Shown here piece after piece: positions 14,638 through 23,502 of a DNA stretch of 32,119 nt. The position numbers and the translations under genes were made by a program. This stretch comes from an uncultured Eubacteriales bacterium (lineage in GTDB: Bacteria > Bacillota > Clostridia > Oscillospirales > Oscillospiraceae). The stretch is taken from the NCBI GenBank assembly GCA_900315595.1, contig OMZQ01000035.1:1-32119 (forward strand). Direction: 5' to 3'. Numbering within the stretch: position 1 is the stretch's first letter; every line of letters starts with the position of its first letter. The notes beneath the pieces are model-generated. The model had not been told where the DNA came from. It ran no database searches and saw only the letters and a list, made by a program, of their open reading frames with translations.

Positions 14638-15678
14638 ATGGATATGGGAAAGAAAATCAGACAGCTCCGCTTCAAGGCGGGACTGACGCAGGATCAGCTC
14701 GCGGAAAAGCTGGGGATCTCCCCGCAGTCGGTCTCCAAGTGGGAAAACGCCGCGGCGATGCCGGACATCACCACCCTGCCGCTCCTGGCGGAGATCTTCG
14801 GCGTCACGATCGACGATCTGTTTGATCTGACGACCGAGCAGCGACTCAACCGCATCGAAAACCGCATGGACGCGGAGGAGGAGCTTCCGGCTGACGTCTT
14901 CCGTGAGTTTGAAGGCTTCCTGCAGGCCGAGCTGAACGACGAAGCGAACAAGGACCGCGCGACCGCACTGATCGCCTACCTCTACTGGCACCGCATGAAC
15001 GCGGAAGCCCGGAAGGCGAGCCGGTACGCAAAGGAAGCGATCGCCCGCAACCCGGCCAAGAAGGACTGCCAGTGGATCCTGAACAAGACGGACAACCACG
15101 CCGTCTGGGATTGGAACCTGGCAAACCACGCCAAGGCAATCGACTTCTACCGCGAGCTGGCGGAGAACAACCCGAACGAGGCCCTGCCCTGCATGTATCT
15201 GCTGGACAATCTGATCGCCGACCGCCGGGCCGACGAGGCGGAGTACTGGCTCAGCCGCTACTGCGCCATGGAGAAGGCCCATCCGGTCATGAAGCAGGTC
15301 TACCGCGCCCACATCGCCCTGGCCCGCTTTGACGAGGCCGAGGCGGACAAAATCATCGAAAACCTGCTGGCGGAGCAGCCGGAGAACGACGCCGTTCTCT
15401 TTGAGGCCGCGCAATACTACGCCGCCAAGGCCGACTACGAAAAAGCCATCGGCTGCTATGAACGCGCCTTCGCCGCGGACCCGAAGCGGCCCAGATTCCA
15501 GGATCCCCTGATGGGAATCGCCCAGATCTGCGAGATCCGGGGCGACTACGCCCGGGCTGCGCAGACCTACGACCGGATCATCGACCTGCTGGAAAACGAA
15601 TGGGGTCTGAGCGAGGAGACCGACTCCTCCGTGACCGACGCCAAGCGGGAGAGAGCCCGTCTGCTCGCCAAGGCATGA
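14638..15678 (+). CDS. XRE-family transcriptional regulator with TPR-like C-terminal domain
   Basis: This 346-residue protein has a Cro/CI-type helix-turn-helix at residues 4-60, with LTQDQLAEKLGISPQSVSKW as the recognition region. A long alpha-helical domain with tetratricopeptide-like repeats follows (about 95-340), clearest around DAVLFEAAQYYAAKADYEKA and GDYARAAQTYDRII. This layout is common in Clostridia for regulators that sense a peptide or protein through the TPR part; the ligand and targets are unknown. The ATG at 14638 has AAGGAGGAAA 7 bases upstream; the frame is open further back into repeats. The gene is monocistronic between the repeat spacer and convergent glgA. No target operator could be recognised. 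Confidence 0.88.
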   Translation: MDMGKKIRQLRFKAGLTQDQLAEKLGISPQSVSKWENAAAMPDITTLPLLAEIFGVTIDDLFDLTTEQRLNRIENRMDAEEELPADVFREFEGFLQAELNDEANKDRATALIAYLYWHRMNAEARKASRYAKEAIARNPAKKDCQWILNKTDNHAVWDWNLANHAKAIDFYRELAENNPNEALPCMYLLDNLIADRRADEAEYWLSRYCAMEKAHPVMKQVYRAHIALARFDEAEADKIIENLLAEQPENDAVLFEAAQYYAAKADYEKAIGCYERAFAADPKRPRFQDPLMGIAQICEIRGDYARAAQTYDRIIDLLENEWGLSEETDSSVTDAKRERARLLAKA

Positions 15679-15705
15679 CCCAAACGAACAGGCAACAGGA
15701 TATTT

Positions 15706-15736
15706 AGGCAATAGGCAGCAGGCATTAGGCAATAGG
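15706..15736. repeat. Heptamer array (AGGCAAT type)
   Basis: Four heptamers with exact period 7 lie here: AGGCAAT, AGGCAGC, AGGCATT, AGGCAAT, then AGG. In reverse complement they match the ATTGCCT units at 97-124. In both places the array adjoins the 66-bp repeat on the same side. Confidence 0.75.
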
Positions 15737-15739
15737 AGA

Positions 15740-15805
15740 CGGGGCTCCGACAGAGCCTTCCCCCCTCGGGGGGAAGGTGGCATCCGGCGTCTCACGGAAG
15801 CCGGA
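15740..15805 (-). repeat. 66-bp dispersed repeat, copy 2
   Basis: The exact reverse complement of 1-66, including the CCTTCCCCCC/GGGGGGAAGG palindrome at 15756-15777. The surrounding spacer between convergent genes is otherwise non-coding. Confidence 0.85.
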
Positions 15806-15849
15806 TGACGGATGAGGGGGCGTACCGCCTCGCTTTGCGTTCGGCAAAA

Positions 15850-15914
15850 ATGAAAAAGGCATCATCACCTACTGCGCCGAAACGGCGTTTTTCCTGTTTA
15901 CCTCCCTGATCCCT
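15850..15914 (+). pseudogene. 65-bp exact duplicate of codons 23-44 of yihY
   Basis: All 65 bases are identical to the coding strand of yihY at 5680-5616. The copy lies on the opposite genomic strand to its source and has no start, no ribosome site and no continuation, so it is a fragment, not a gene. Within it, CGCCG-AAA-CGGCG-TTTTT (15876-15893) looks like a small intrinsic terminator and could end the XRE regulator transcript. The right end merges into the CCCTGAT heptamers. Confidence 0.9.
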
Positions 15915-15935
15915 GATCCCTAATCCCTGGTCCCA
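15905..15935. repeat. Heptamer array (CCCTGAT type)
   Basis: An exact period of 7: CCCTGAT, CCCTGAT, CCCTAAT, CCCTGGT, then CCC. The first unit is shared with the yihY fragment. Related arrays lie at 133-146 and, reversed, at 31862-31892. Confidence 0.75.
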
Positions 15936-15976
15936 AAAACACAGGCGTGACCACGACGGTCACGCCTGTGTTTTTG
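15936..15976. terminator. Bidirectional terminator of the glg operon and XRE gene
   Basis: A perfect 18-bp inverted repeat (15936-15953 with 15959-15976) begins with AAAAACAC and ends with GTGTTTTT, giving T-runs on both strands. It lies 13 bases after the glgA stop. Confidence 0.92.
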
Positions 15977-15989
15977 CTGCATTCCGCGC

Positions 15990-17411
15990 TTACAGAACGC
16001 TCTCGTACATCTCCATGTACTTCTGCGCGGGCTGCTTCCAGCTGAAATCGACGGCCATATCGTTCTTCGCAAGCTGATCCCAGGCGGGGCGGTTTTCGTA
16101 GTAGTCGCCGAGAGCGCGGTCGATGGCGCCGAGGAAGTCGTCGCCGTTGTAGGACTGGAAGGTATAGCCGCGGCCCTCGCCGGTCTCGGGGTTGAAGGGC
16201 GGGACGGTATCCTTGAGCCCGCCTGTGGCGTTGACGATGGGGATGGTGCCGTAGTGCATGGCGATGAGCTGGCTCAGGCCGCAGGGCTCCGACTTGGAGG
16301 GCATCAGATAGATATCCGAGCCCGCGTAAACGCGGGAGGCCAGGGCCGGGTCAAAGCGCAGATTCATCGAGAACTTGCCGGGATATTCGTTCGCCACGGA
16401 GAGCAGGGCGTGCTCATACTTGGCCTCGCCGGTGCCGACGATGACGAGCTGGATCTCCCGCTCAAGCAGGCGGCGCAGGACGTAGCAGAGGATGTCGATG
16501 CCCTTGTGACCCGCCAGACGGGTGACCATGGAGAGGATCGGGGCGTCGGAGGGCTCCAGACCCAGCTCCTTTTGCAGGGCGCGCTTGCAGATCTGCTTGT
16601 CGGCAAAGGTCGCGGCGGTGTAATTCTTCGCCAGAGCCTTGTCCGTTGCGGGGTCGTAGACGCCGGTATCAATGCCGTTGGTGACGCCGCGGAGGTTTTC
16701 GCCGCGGGCCGCCAGGATGCCCGAAAGACCGTGGGCAAAGTAGGGATAGCGCAGCTCCGTGGCATAGGTCTCGGAGACCGTGGTGACCAGATTGGACCGG
16801 ACCACGGCGGCCTTCATAAAGTTCACGCAGCCGTCGAAGGAGCAGACGCCCCGCCAGTAGTCCTCCAGACCCAGGACCTCGTTAAAGAACTCGGGACCGG
16901 CCTTGCCCTGGTATTCGACGTTGTGGATCGTAAAGACCGTTTTCGCACGGGGGAAGTCGGAGCGGAACTCGGCGTCCAGATAGACGGGCACGAGGGCCGA
17001 CTGCCAGTCGTGGCAGTGGATCACGTCGGGGCAGAAGTCGAGCTGGCGCATCGAGGCCAGGACGGCCTTGCAGAAGTAGGCGAAGCGCTCGCCGTCGTCA
17101 TAGAAGCCGTAGATCCCGTCGCGGAGGAAGTAGTATTCGTTATCCAGGAAGTAGACCGCAGGTCCCCCATCCCGCACCAGACGGAAGAGGCCCACGTATT
17201 GCTGCCGCCAGGTCAGATTGACCGTGAAGGCGGAGAGCAGCTCCGTCTCGATCTCCGGGTTCTGCTTGATCGTTTTGTAATAGGGAAGAAACAGGGCGAC
17301 CTCGTTGCCCTCGACGCGCGCAAGCTCGTCGGGCAGGGCCTGAAGGACGTCGCCCAGGCCGCCCGTTTTGACAAACGGGGCGGCCTCGGAGGCGATCATC
17401 GCGATTTTCAT
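15990..17411 (-). CDS. glgA: Glycogen synthase (ADP-glucose, GT5)
   Basis: This 473-residue enzyme transfers glucose from ADP-glucose to alpha-1,4-glucan chains. The ADP-glucose-binding KTGGLGDV motif sits at residues 15-22, and the C-terminal GT-B half has the PSKSEPCGLSQL motif (E375) that contacts the donor. The full length is typical for bacterial GlgA. The start ATG overlaps the glgD stop (ATGA), showing translational coupling; GAGGAGACG lies just upstream. It is the last gene of glgB-glgC-glgD-glgA, ended by the 15936-15976 terminator. Confidence 0.97.
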   Translation of the reverse strand: MKIAMIASEAAPFVKTGGLGDVLQALPDELARVEGNEVALFLPYYKTIKQNPEIETELLSAFTVNLTWRQQYVGLFRLVRDGGPAVYFLDNEYYFLRDGIYGFYDDGERFAYFCKAVLASMRQLDFCPDVIHCHDWQSALVPVYLDAEFRSDFPRAKTVFTIHNVEYQGKAGPEFFNEVLGLEDYWRGVCSFDGCVNFMKAAVVRSNLVTTVSETYATELRYPYFAHGLSGILAARGENLRGVTNGIDTGVYDPATDKALAKNYTAATFADKQICKRALQKELGLEPSDAPILSMVTRLAGHKGIDILCYVLRRLLEREIQLVIVGTGEAKYEHALLSVANEYPGKFSMNLRFDPALASRVYAGSDIYLMPSKSEPCGLSQLIAMHYGTIPIVNATGGLKDTVPPFNPETGEGRGYTFQSYNGDDFLGAIDRALGDYYENRPAWDQLAKNDMAVDFSWKQPAQKYMEMYESVL

Positions 17412-18529
17412 ACGGCGTCTCCTCGATTCAGGATGACGGGGTGCTCCGCCGTGCCGATCAGCTTGGTGCCGGCGGAGATCTTGACGTCCTTATCCAGGAT
17501 GCAGTATTCGAGCTGGGCGCCGATGCCGATCTCGGTGTTGGACATGACGACGCAGTTCCGGACGACCGCGCCGGTGGAGATGCGGACGCGGCGGAAGAGG
17601 ACGGAGTTGAACGCCTTGCCGAGCAGCATGCAGCCGTCGGCCACGATGCAGTCGTCGATCTCGCAGCTCTCGCCGTAGTAGGTCGGGACCTGGTCGCGGA
17701 CCTTGGTGTAGATGGTCAGATCGTCGCGGAAGAGGCTGTGGCGGACGTTGCGGTCGATGATGGCCAGGTTGTTGCGGAAGTATTCCTCGGCGGACTCGTT
17801 GAACAGGGCGACGTTGTGGAATTCAAAGGCGTTGACGCTGAGCTTGCCGTCGGTCCAGTCCTGCAGGATGAAGTCCCGCTCGAAGCGGAAGCGATTGTGG
17901 GCCATGCACTCCTCGGCGGAGGCCATCAGCAGGTCGCAGCGCATGACGAACATGCCCATAGAGGCCAGGTAGTCGGCGGGCGCGTCGTAGTCCACGGCAA
18001 GATCGTCCACCTCGCCGTTTTCGTCCACGTGGACGGCCAGATCGAGCTGCTTGTTGGCGTTGGCGATCCCGGCCTTGACCACGACGGTCACGTCGCGGCC
18101 GGAATCGATGTGGGCGCGGATGACCTCCTCCAGATTCATGGCGCAGATCACGCTGGCGTCGGCCAGGACGATGTACTCCTCCGGGGCCTTATCCAGAAAG
18201 CTCCGGCCCGCGCCGTGAATGGCCTCGATCTTGCCGCGGAAGTTGTTGTTGATGCCCTGGGAATAGGGCGTGATGAACTCCAGGCCGCCCTCCTCAAGCT
18301 CAAGATCCCATTCCTCGCCGGAGCCGATGTGGTTCATCAGACTCTGGTAGTTGTACTGGGTGACGATGCCGATGTGGCGGATGCCCGCGTTTGCCATATT
18401 GGACAGGGTGAAGTCGATCTGGCGGTAGCGGCCGCCGAAGGGCAGGGACGCCTGCGTCCGCTTGTTGGTAAGCTGGCCCAGGGAGCTGTCATAGATGTTT
18501 GCGAAAACAAGACCCATTATATTTTTCAT
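17408..18529 (-). CDS. glgD: GlgD, non-catalytic ADP-glucose pyrophosphorylase subunit
   Basis: This 373-residue homologue of GlgC keeps the nucleotidyltransferase fold start (ANIYDSSLGQLTNKRTQASLPFGGRYRQIDF) in degraded form: the GGxGSRL nucleotide-binding loop seen in GlgC is absent. The C-terminal left-handed beta-helix region is present (NCVVMSNTEIGIGAQ). In Clostridia and bacilli GlgD pairs with GlgC and raises or tunes its activity. It starts 18 bases after glgC with AGGAGG upstream, and overlaps glgA by 4 bases. Confidence 0.95.
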   Translation of the reverse strand: MKNIMGLVFANIYDSSLGQLTNKRTQASLPFGGRYRQIDFTLSNMANAGIRHIGIVTQYNYQSLMNHIGSGEEWDLELEEGGLEFITPYSQGINNNFRGKIEAIHGAGRSFLDKAPEEYIVLADASVICAMNLEEVIRAHIDSGRDVTVVVKAGIANANKQLDLAVHVDENGEVDDLAVDYDAPADYLASMGMFVMRCDLLMASAEECMAHNRFRFERDFILQDWTDGKLSVNAFEFHNVALFNESAEEYFRNNLAIIDRNVRHSLFRDDLTIYTKVRDQVPTYYGESCEIDDCIVADGCMLLGKAFNSVLFRRVRISTGAVVRNCVVMSNTEIGIGAQLEYCILDKDVKISAGTKLIGTAEHPVILNRGDAV

Positions 18530-18547
18530 TGGTTTCTACCTCCTGCC

Positions 18548-19735
<1,188 letters not shown>

Positions 19736-19772
19736 GGTATTCGGTTCTCCTTATCGAAAAATTTGAATATTG

Positions 19773-19821
19773 TGATTTCAATCCGTCGCGAAGCGACACC
19801 GAAAGCGTTTCATCGTTTCAT
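19773..19821 (-). repeat. Hairpin repeat element between glgB and glgC
   Basis: Read on the minus strand it has two ATGAAACG octamers, then CTTTCGGTGTCGC, TTC, GCGAC and GATTGAAATCA. It belongs to the same family as 23250-23288 and 23347-23385, whose stem is GTCCC-TTC-GGGAC. The C-G pair at stem position 4 is swapped to G-C here, a compensatory change that keeps the stem. It lies within the glg transcript. Confidence 0.75.
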
Positions 19822-19828
19822 TTGTTTC

Positions 19829-21748
19829 TCAAGGGGAAGGTCTTTGGGCTGAATCGCTGCCTCCCTGCCGCCCCGTCCGGCGGGGCTTCGGGCGGTAGTA
19901 GAGGACGCTCAGCGGGGGCAGGGTCAGCTCGGCGGAGGCCTCGCAGTCGCCCCAGGGACCGGGCTCGGCAGCGACGGCGGGCAGCTCGGTCCCCCAGCCG
20001 CCGTATTGCTCCGCATCGGAGTTCAGCAGCAGCTCGTAGGCGCCGGGCTTGGGCAGGCCGATCCGGTAGTGCTCGCGCTTGACCGGGCAGAAGTTGCACA
20101 CGCCGATGATCTCATGGCCCTTGCGGTCGATGCGGCGGAAGGCGATGACGGAGTTGTCCCGGTCGTCGCAGGAGATCCAGCGGAAGCCGTTCCAGTCCTC
20201 GTCGTTCTGCCAGAAGGCGGGGTGCTTCAGATACAGGTGGTTGAGGTCGCGGACGAAGTCCTGCATCTGGCGGTGGCGGTCATAGTCCAGCAGGAGCCAG
20301 TCAAGACCCTGATTCTCGTTCCACTCGATGAACTGGGCAAACTCGTTGCCCATGAAGTTGAGCTTCTTGCCCGGATGGCCCATCTGCCAGCCGAAGAAGG
20401 CCCGCAGATTCGCAAACTTATCGGTATAGTAGCCGGGCATTTTCTGGACCAGGGAGCATTTGCCATGGACGACCTCGTCGTGGCTCAGGGGCAGGATGTA
20501 GTTCTCCGAAAAGGCGTAGGTCATGGAGAAGGTCAGCTTATCATGGCTGTACTTGCGGTAGATGGGGTCCAGAGACATATACCTGAGATTGTCGTTCATC
20601 CAGCCCATGTTCCACTTGAACAGGAAGCCCAGACCGCCGTCGTTCGTCGGCTTGGTGATGAGGGGGAAGGCCGTAGATTCCTCTGCGACCATGATCGGCT
20701 GCCGGGCGACGGAGAAGGCCGCCCGGTTGAGGGCGCGCAGGAATTCGATGGCCTCCAGATTTTCCCGCCCGCCGAAGCGGTTGGGCTTGTAGTTGGGCCG
20801 GTTGTAGTCCAGATAGAGCATGGAGGCCACGGCGTCCACGCGGATGCCGTCGACGTGGTAGCGCTCCAGCCAGAAGACCGCGCTGGAGATCAGGAAGGAG
20901 CGGACCTCCGGCTTGCCGTAGTCGTAGATGCGGGTGGTCCAGTCCGGATGCTCGTTCATGGCGGGGTCCGAAAGCTCGTAGCAGCAGGAGCCGTCGAACT
21001 CATACAGGCCGTTGGCGTCCTTCGGGAAGTGGGCGGGGACCCAGTCGAGGATGACGCCGATGCCCGCCTGGTGGAGCCGGTCCACCAGCTCCATGAACTG
21101 CTTTGGCTCGCCGTAGCGGGCGGTGGGGGCAAAATAGCCCGTGACCTGATAGCCCCAGGAGGGGTCGTAGGGGTATTCGGTGATCGGCATCAGCTCGACG
21201 TGGGTATAGCCCATATCCTTGAGATAGGGAATAAGCTCGTCCGCAAGCTCGGAATAGCGGTAGGTGGTCCCGTCGGCCTTGCGCCGCCAGGAGCCGAGGT
21301 GCATCTCGTAGATGTTCATCGGGGCGCGCAGCGCGTTCCGGCGGTCTCGGTTGGCGCGGTAGAGGCCGTCGTGCCAGCGGTAGCCGTCCAGGTCGCAGAC
21401 CACGGAGCAGGTATCGGGCCAGTTCGTGCGGAAGCCGTAGGGGTCGGTCTTGTCCACCTCCCGCCCGTCGGCGCCGACGACGAAGTATTTATAGAGGCAG
21501 CCGGGTCTGGCCCACTTGGAGAAGACCTCCCAGATCCCGTGCGAGATCTTCTGCATGGCAAGCTCCTGCCGGTTCCAGAAGTTGAAATCGCCGGCGACGC
21601 TGACCGCGCGGGCGTTCGGCGCCCAGACGCGGAATACCCAGCCCGCCACACCGTCACGGGTTTCCCGGTGGCAGCCAAGCAGGTCCGCGGCGCGGATATT
21701 GTCTCCGCGGTGAAAGGCTTCGACTGCGGAGCGGATGGTTTCATTCAT
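19829..21748 (-). CDS. glgB: 1,4-alpha-glucan branching enzyme (GH13)
   Basis: This 639-residue enzyme forms alpha-1,6 branches in glycogen. An N-terminal CBM48-like domain (about 25-115, with VFRVWAPNARAVSVAGDFN) precedes the GH13 barrel. The catalytic residues are the nucleophile D305 in GIRVDAVASM, the acid/base E356 in VAEEST, and D424 in LSHDEVVHGK. A C-terminal beta domain follows (about 535-620). I chose ATG 21748, which has ACGGAGGAAT 7 bases upstream; the ORF opens at 21778, whose first codons are that ribosome site. It is the first gene of the operon, with a promoter at 21804-21832. The last 20 residues are a basic Ser/Gly tail. Confidence 0.97.
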   Translation of the reverse strand: MNETIRSAVEAFHRGDNIRAADLLGCHRETRDGVAGWVFRVWAPNARAVSVAGDFNFWNRQELAMQKISHGIWEVFSKWARPGCLYKYFVVGADGREVDKTDPYGFRTNWPDTCSVVCDLDGYRWHDGLYRANRDRRNALRAPMNIYEMHLGSWRRKADGTTYRYSELADELIPYLKDMGYTHVELMPITEYPYDPSWGYQVTGYFAPTARYGEPKQFMELVDRLHQAGIGVILDWVPAHFPKDANGLYEFDGSCCYELSDPAMNEHPDWTTRIYDYGKPEVRSFLISSAVFWLERYHVDGIRVDAVASMLYLDYNRPNYKPNRFGGRENLEAIEFLRALNRAAFSVARQPIMVAEESTAFPLITKPTNDGGLGFLFKWNMGWMNDNLRYMSLDPIYRKYSHDKLTFSMTYAFSENYILPLSHDEVVHGKCSLVQKMPGYYTDKFANLRAFFGWQMGHPGKKLNFMGNEFAQFIEWNENQGLDWLLLDYDRHRQMQDFVRDLNHLYLKHPAFWQNDEDWNGFRWISCDDRDNSVIAFRRIDRKGHEIIGVCNFCPVKREHYRIGLPKPGAYELLLNSDAEQYGGWGTELPAVAAEPGPWGDCEASAELTLPPLSVLYYRPKPRRTGRQGGSDSAQRPSP

Positions 21749-21803
21749 GTGCGGATTCCTCCGTCTCTTTGTTTTCATTGCGGCGTATAATTACCCAATT
21801 CTT

Positions 21804-21832
21804 ATTATAGCCGCATTTGCCCCAGAATGCAA
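21804..21832 (-). promoter_or_regulatory. Promoter of the glgBCDA operon
   Basis: On the minus strand TTGCAT (21832-21827), a 17-bp spacer and TATAAT (21809-21804) lie about 55 bases ahead of glgB. A small AATCCCC-AAAAA-GGGGATT hairpin (21831-21849) abuts the -35 box and could serve as an operator or be incidental. Confidence 0.85.
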
Positions 21833-21945
21833 TCCCCAAAAAGGGGATTTGTAAATGGGTTTGAACAATCGCCGCTCAATCTCCGCTTCTATTTCCCCGA
21901 CCGGGTGCATAGGCTGTAGCACGATTCCACGAAGGAGGAAGCTGC

Positions 21946-23148
21946 ATGGACTTGATCGAGCTTGCGCTGGGACGGGCCGGAGCGCCGTCCCTGGCGGAAT
22001 TTCAGCGGCAGGCGGGGCTGGTACCCACCGGGACGGCGGACGCGCTGACCTGGGAGGCCCTGCTTCCCTGGCTGCTGGGCTATTTGAACTACCGCGTGGT
22101 CCCCGGAGACAATTACGAGCGGCTCGCCGCCCGCTTCGGGACCACGGTGCGGGCGATCATCACGGCGAACCCGAACCAGGACCCCCTGCGCCTGCAGGTG
22201 GGCCAGCTCTTGACCCTGCCGCTGGGCTTTTCCCTGGTTCCGTCCAACCTGCCGATGACCTGGGAGCTGCTGCGTCTCTGCCTGCGCGGGCTTTCGGCCC
22301 GCTATCCCTTCCTGACGGTCCGGGACGTCGGGGAGACCTATTACGGCAGAAAAATCCCCCAGATCGCGGTCGGTCTGGGGCAGCGGCGGGTCCTCTACAA
22401 CGCGGCCCACCACGCGAACGAATGGATCACGGTTCCCCTTCTGCTCCGCTTTTTGGAGCAGTACGCCAAGGCGATTTCCGAAAACGGGACGATCTTCGGC
22501 TATTCGGCCCAGGCGCTCTATCAGCGGGTTGTCCTGCATCTGGTCCCGATGGTGAACCCCGACGGGGTGGATCTGGTGACCGGCGGTCTTGCGGAGGGCT
22601 CGCCGGGCTATGAGAACGCCGTCCGGCTGGCGGAGAACGACCCGAACGTTCCCTTCCCGGACGGGTGGAAGGCGAATCTGCGCGGGGTGGACCTGAATCT
22701 GAACTACCCCGCCGGCTGGGAGCAGGCGCGGGAAATCAAGTTTGCGCAGGGCTATACCCGCCCGGGGCCGCGGGATTACGTGGGCACGGCCCCGCTGGAT
22801 CAGCCGGAGAGCGCCGCAATGGCGGCCCTGACCGAGCGGCTCCGGCCCAGCCTGACCCTGTCCTTCCACACGCAGGGCGAGGTCATCTATTGGAAATTCG
22901 GAAGTCTGGAGCCGGACGGCGCACGGGAGCTTGGCGAGGACTTTGCAGCGGTCTCCGGCTACACGCTGGAGGACGTGCCCTTTGCCTCCGGCTTCGCGGG
23001 CTACAAGGACTGGTTCATCCTGAAATTTGACCGCCCCGGCTACACCGTGGAGGTCGGCACGGGAACGAATCCCCTGCCCCTGTCCCAGCTTGAGGCGATC
23101 TATGAAAAGGTGATCGGGATCCTGGTGCTCGGTCTGGCAAAGGGATAG
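21946..23148 (+). CDS. LysM-containing M14 zinc carboxypeptidase, likely gamma-D-glutamyl-diamino acid peptidase
   Basis: This 400-residue protein begins with a peptidoglycan-binding-like helical segment (about 7-45, FQRQAGLVPTGTADALTW). A LysM domain follows (about 46-95, YRVVPGDNYERLAARFGTT, then LQVGQLLTLP). An M14 peptidase domain occupies about 105-400. The zinc ligands are H156, E159 (HHANEW) and H308 (SFHTQGE). The substrate-binding segment is RGVDLNLNYPAGW, and the catalytic Glu is E369 in YTVEVGTG. This domain set is that of ENP1-like enzymes, which cut gamma-D-Glu-diaminopimelate bonds in spore or vegetative cell-wall peptides. No signal peptide is visible, so it may act on recycled or internal (forespore) muropeptides. 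The start has GAAGGAGGAA 6 bases upstream. It is divergent from glgB. Confidence 0.9.
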   Translation: MDLIELALGRAGAPSLAEFQRQAGLVPTGTADALTWEALLPWLLGYLNYRVVPGDNYERLAARFGTTVRAIITANPNQDPLRLQVGQLLTLPLGFSLVPSNLPMTWELLRLCLRGLSARYPFLTVRDVGETYYGRKIPQIAVGLGQRRVLYNAAHHANEWITVPLLLRFLEQYAKAISENGTIFGYSAQALYQRVVLHLVPMVNPDGVDLVTGGLAEGSPGYENAVRLAENDPNVPFPDGWKANLRGVDLNLNYPAGWEQAREIKFAQGYTRPGPRDYVGTAPLDQPESAAMAALTERLRPSLTLSFHTQGEVIYWKFGSLEPDGARELGEDFAAVSGYTLEDVPFASGFAGYKDWFILKFDRPGYTVEVGTGTNPLPLSQLEAIYEKVIGILVLGLAKG

Positions 23149-23151
23149 CGC

Positions 23152-23178
23152 AAGCGCGGCCGCCACGCGGCCGCGCTT
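23152..23178 (+). terminator. Hairpin after the M14 peptidase gene
   Basis: A perfect 12-bp stem (23152-23163 with 23167-23178) with a 3-base CAC loop lies 4 bases after the stop. No T-run follows, so it is a likely but unproven terminator. Confidence 0.55.
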
Positions 23179-23221
23179 CCGCAAGCTGTCAAAGAATTCC
23201 GAATTGGGTAGACCGAAATCC

Positions 23222-23449
23222 ATGAAACTATGAAACTATGAAAATATGAAAATATTTCGGTGTCCCTTCGGGACGATTGAAAATCATGCTTGCCTCCGGG
23301 CCATTCCTTTTTTGCGTCAGACCAATCTAAATGAAAACCGAAATGTAAATATTTCGGCGTCCCTTCGGGACGATTGAAAATCATGTTCCATATCGAAGAT
23401 ATGGAACATACCACAATAGTTTCATAGTTTCATAATTTAATAATTTCAT
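23222..23449. repeat. MITE-like element with octamer inverted ends
   Basis: This non-coding block of about 228 bp is bounded by an 18-bp exact inverted pair (23222-23239 and 23416-23433), made of ATGAAACT/ATGAAAAT octamers. Inside are two direct 39-bp copies (23250-23288 and 23347-23385, one mismatch) with a GTCCC-TTC-GGGAC hairpin. A 12-bp perfect stem, ATGTTCCATATC with its complement, lies at 23383-23409. No transposase is encoded. The rest of the 23149-23502 spacer shows nothing else. Confidence 0.75.
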
Positions 23450-23502
23450 TCGTCACGCTCGCCTCGCGGTTTTTTGACACGCCTGACAAGCGTGGGTTTT
23501 CG

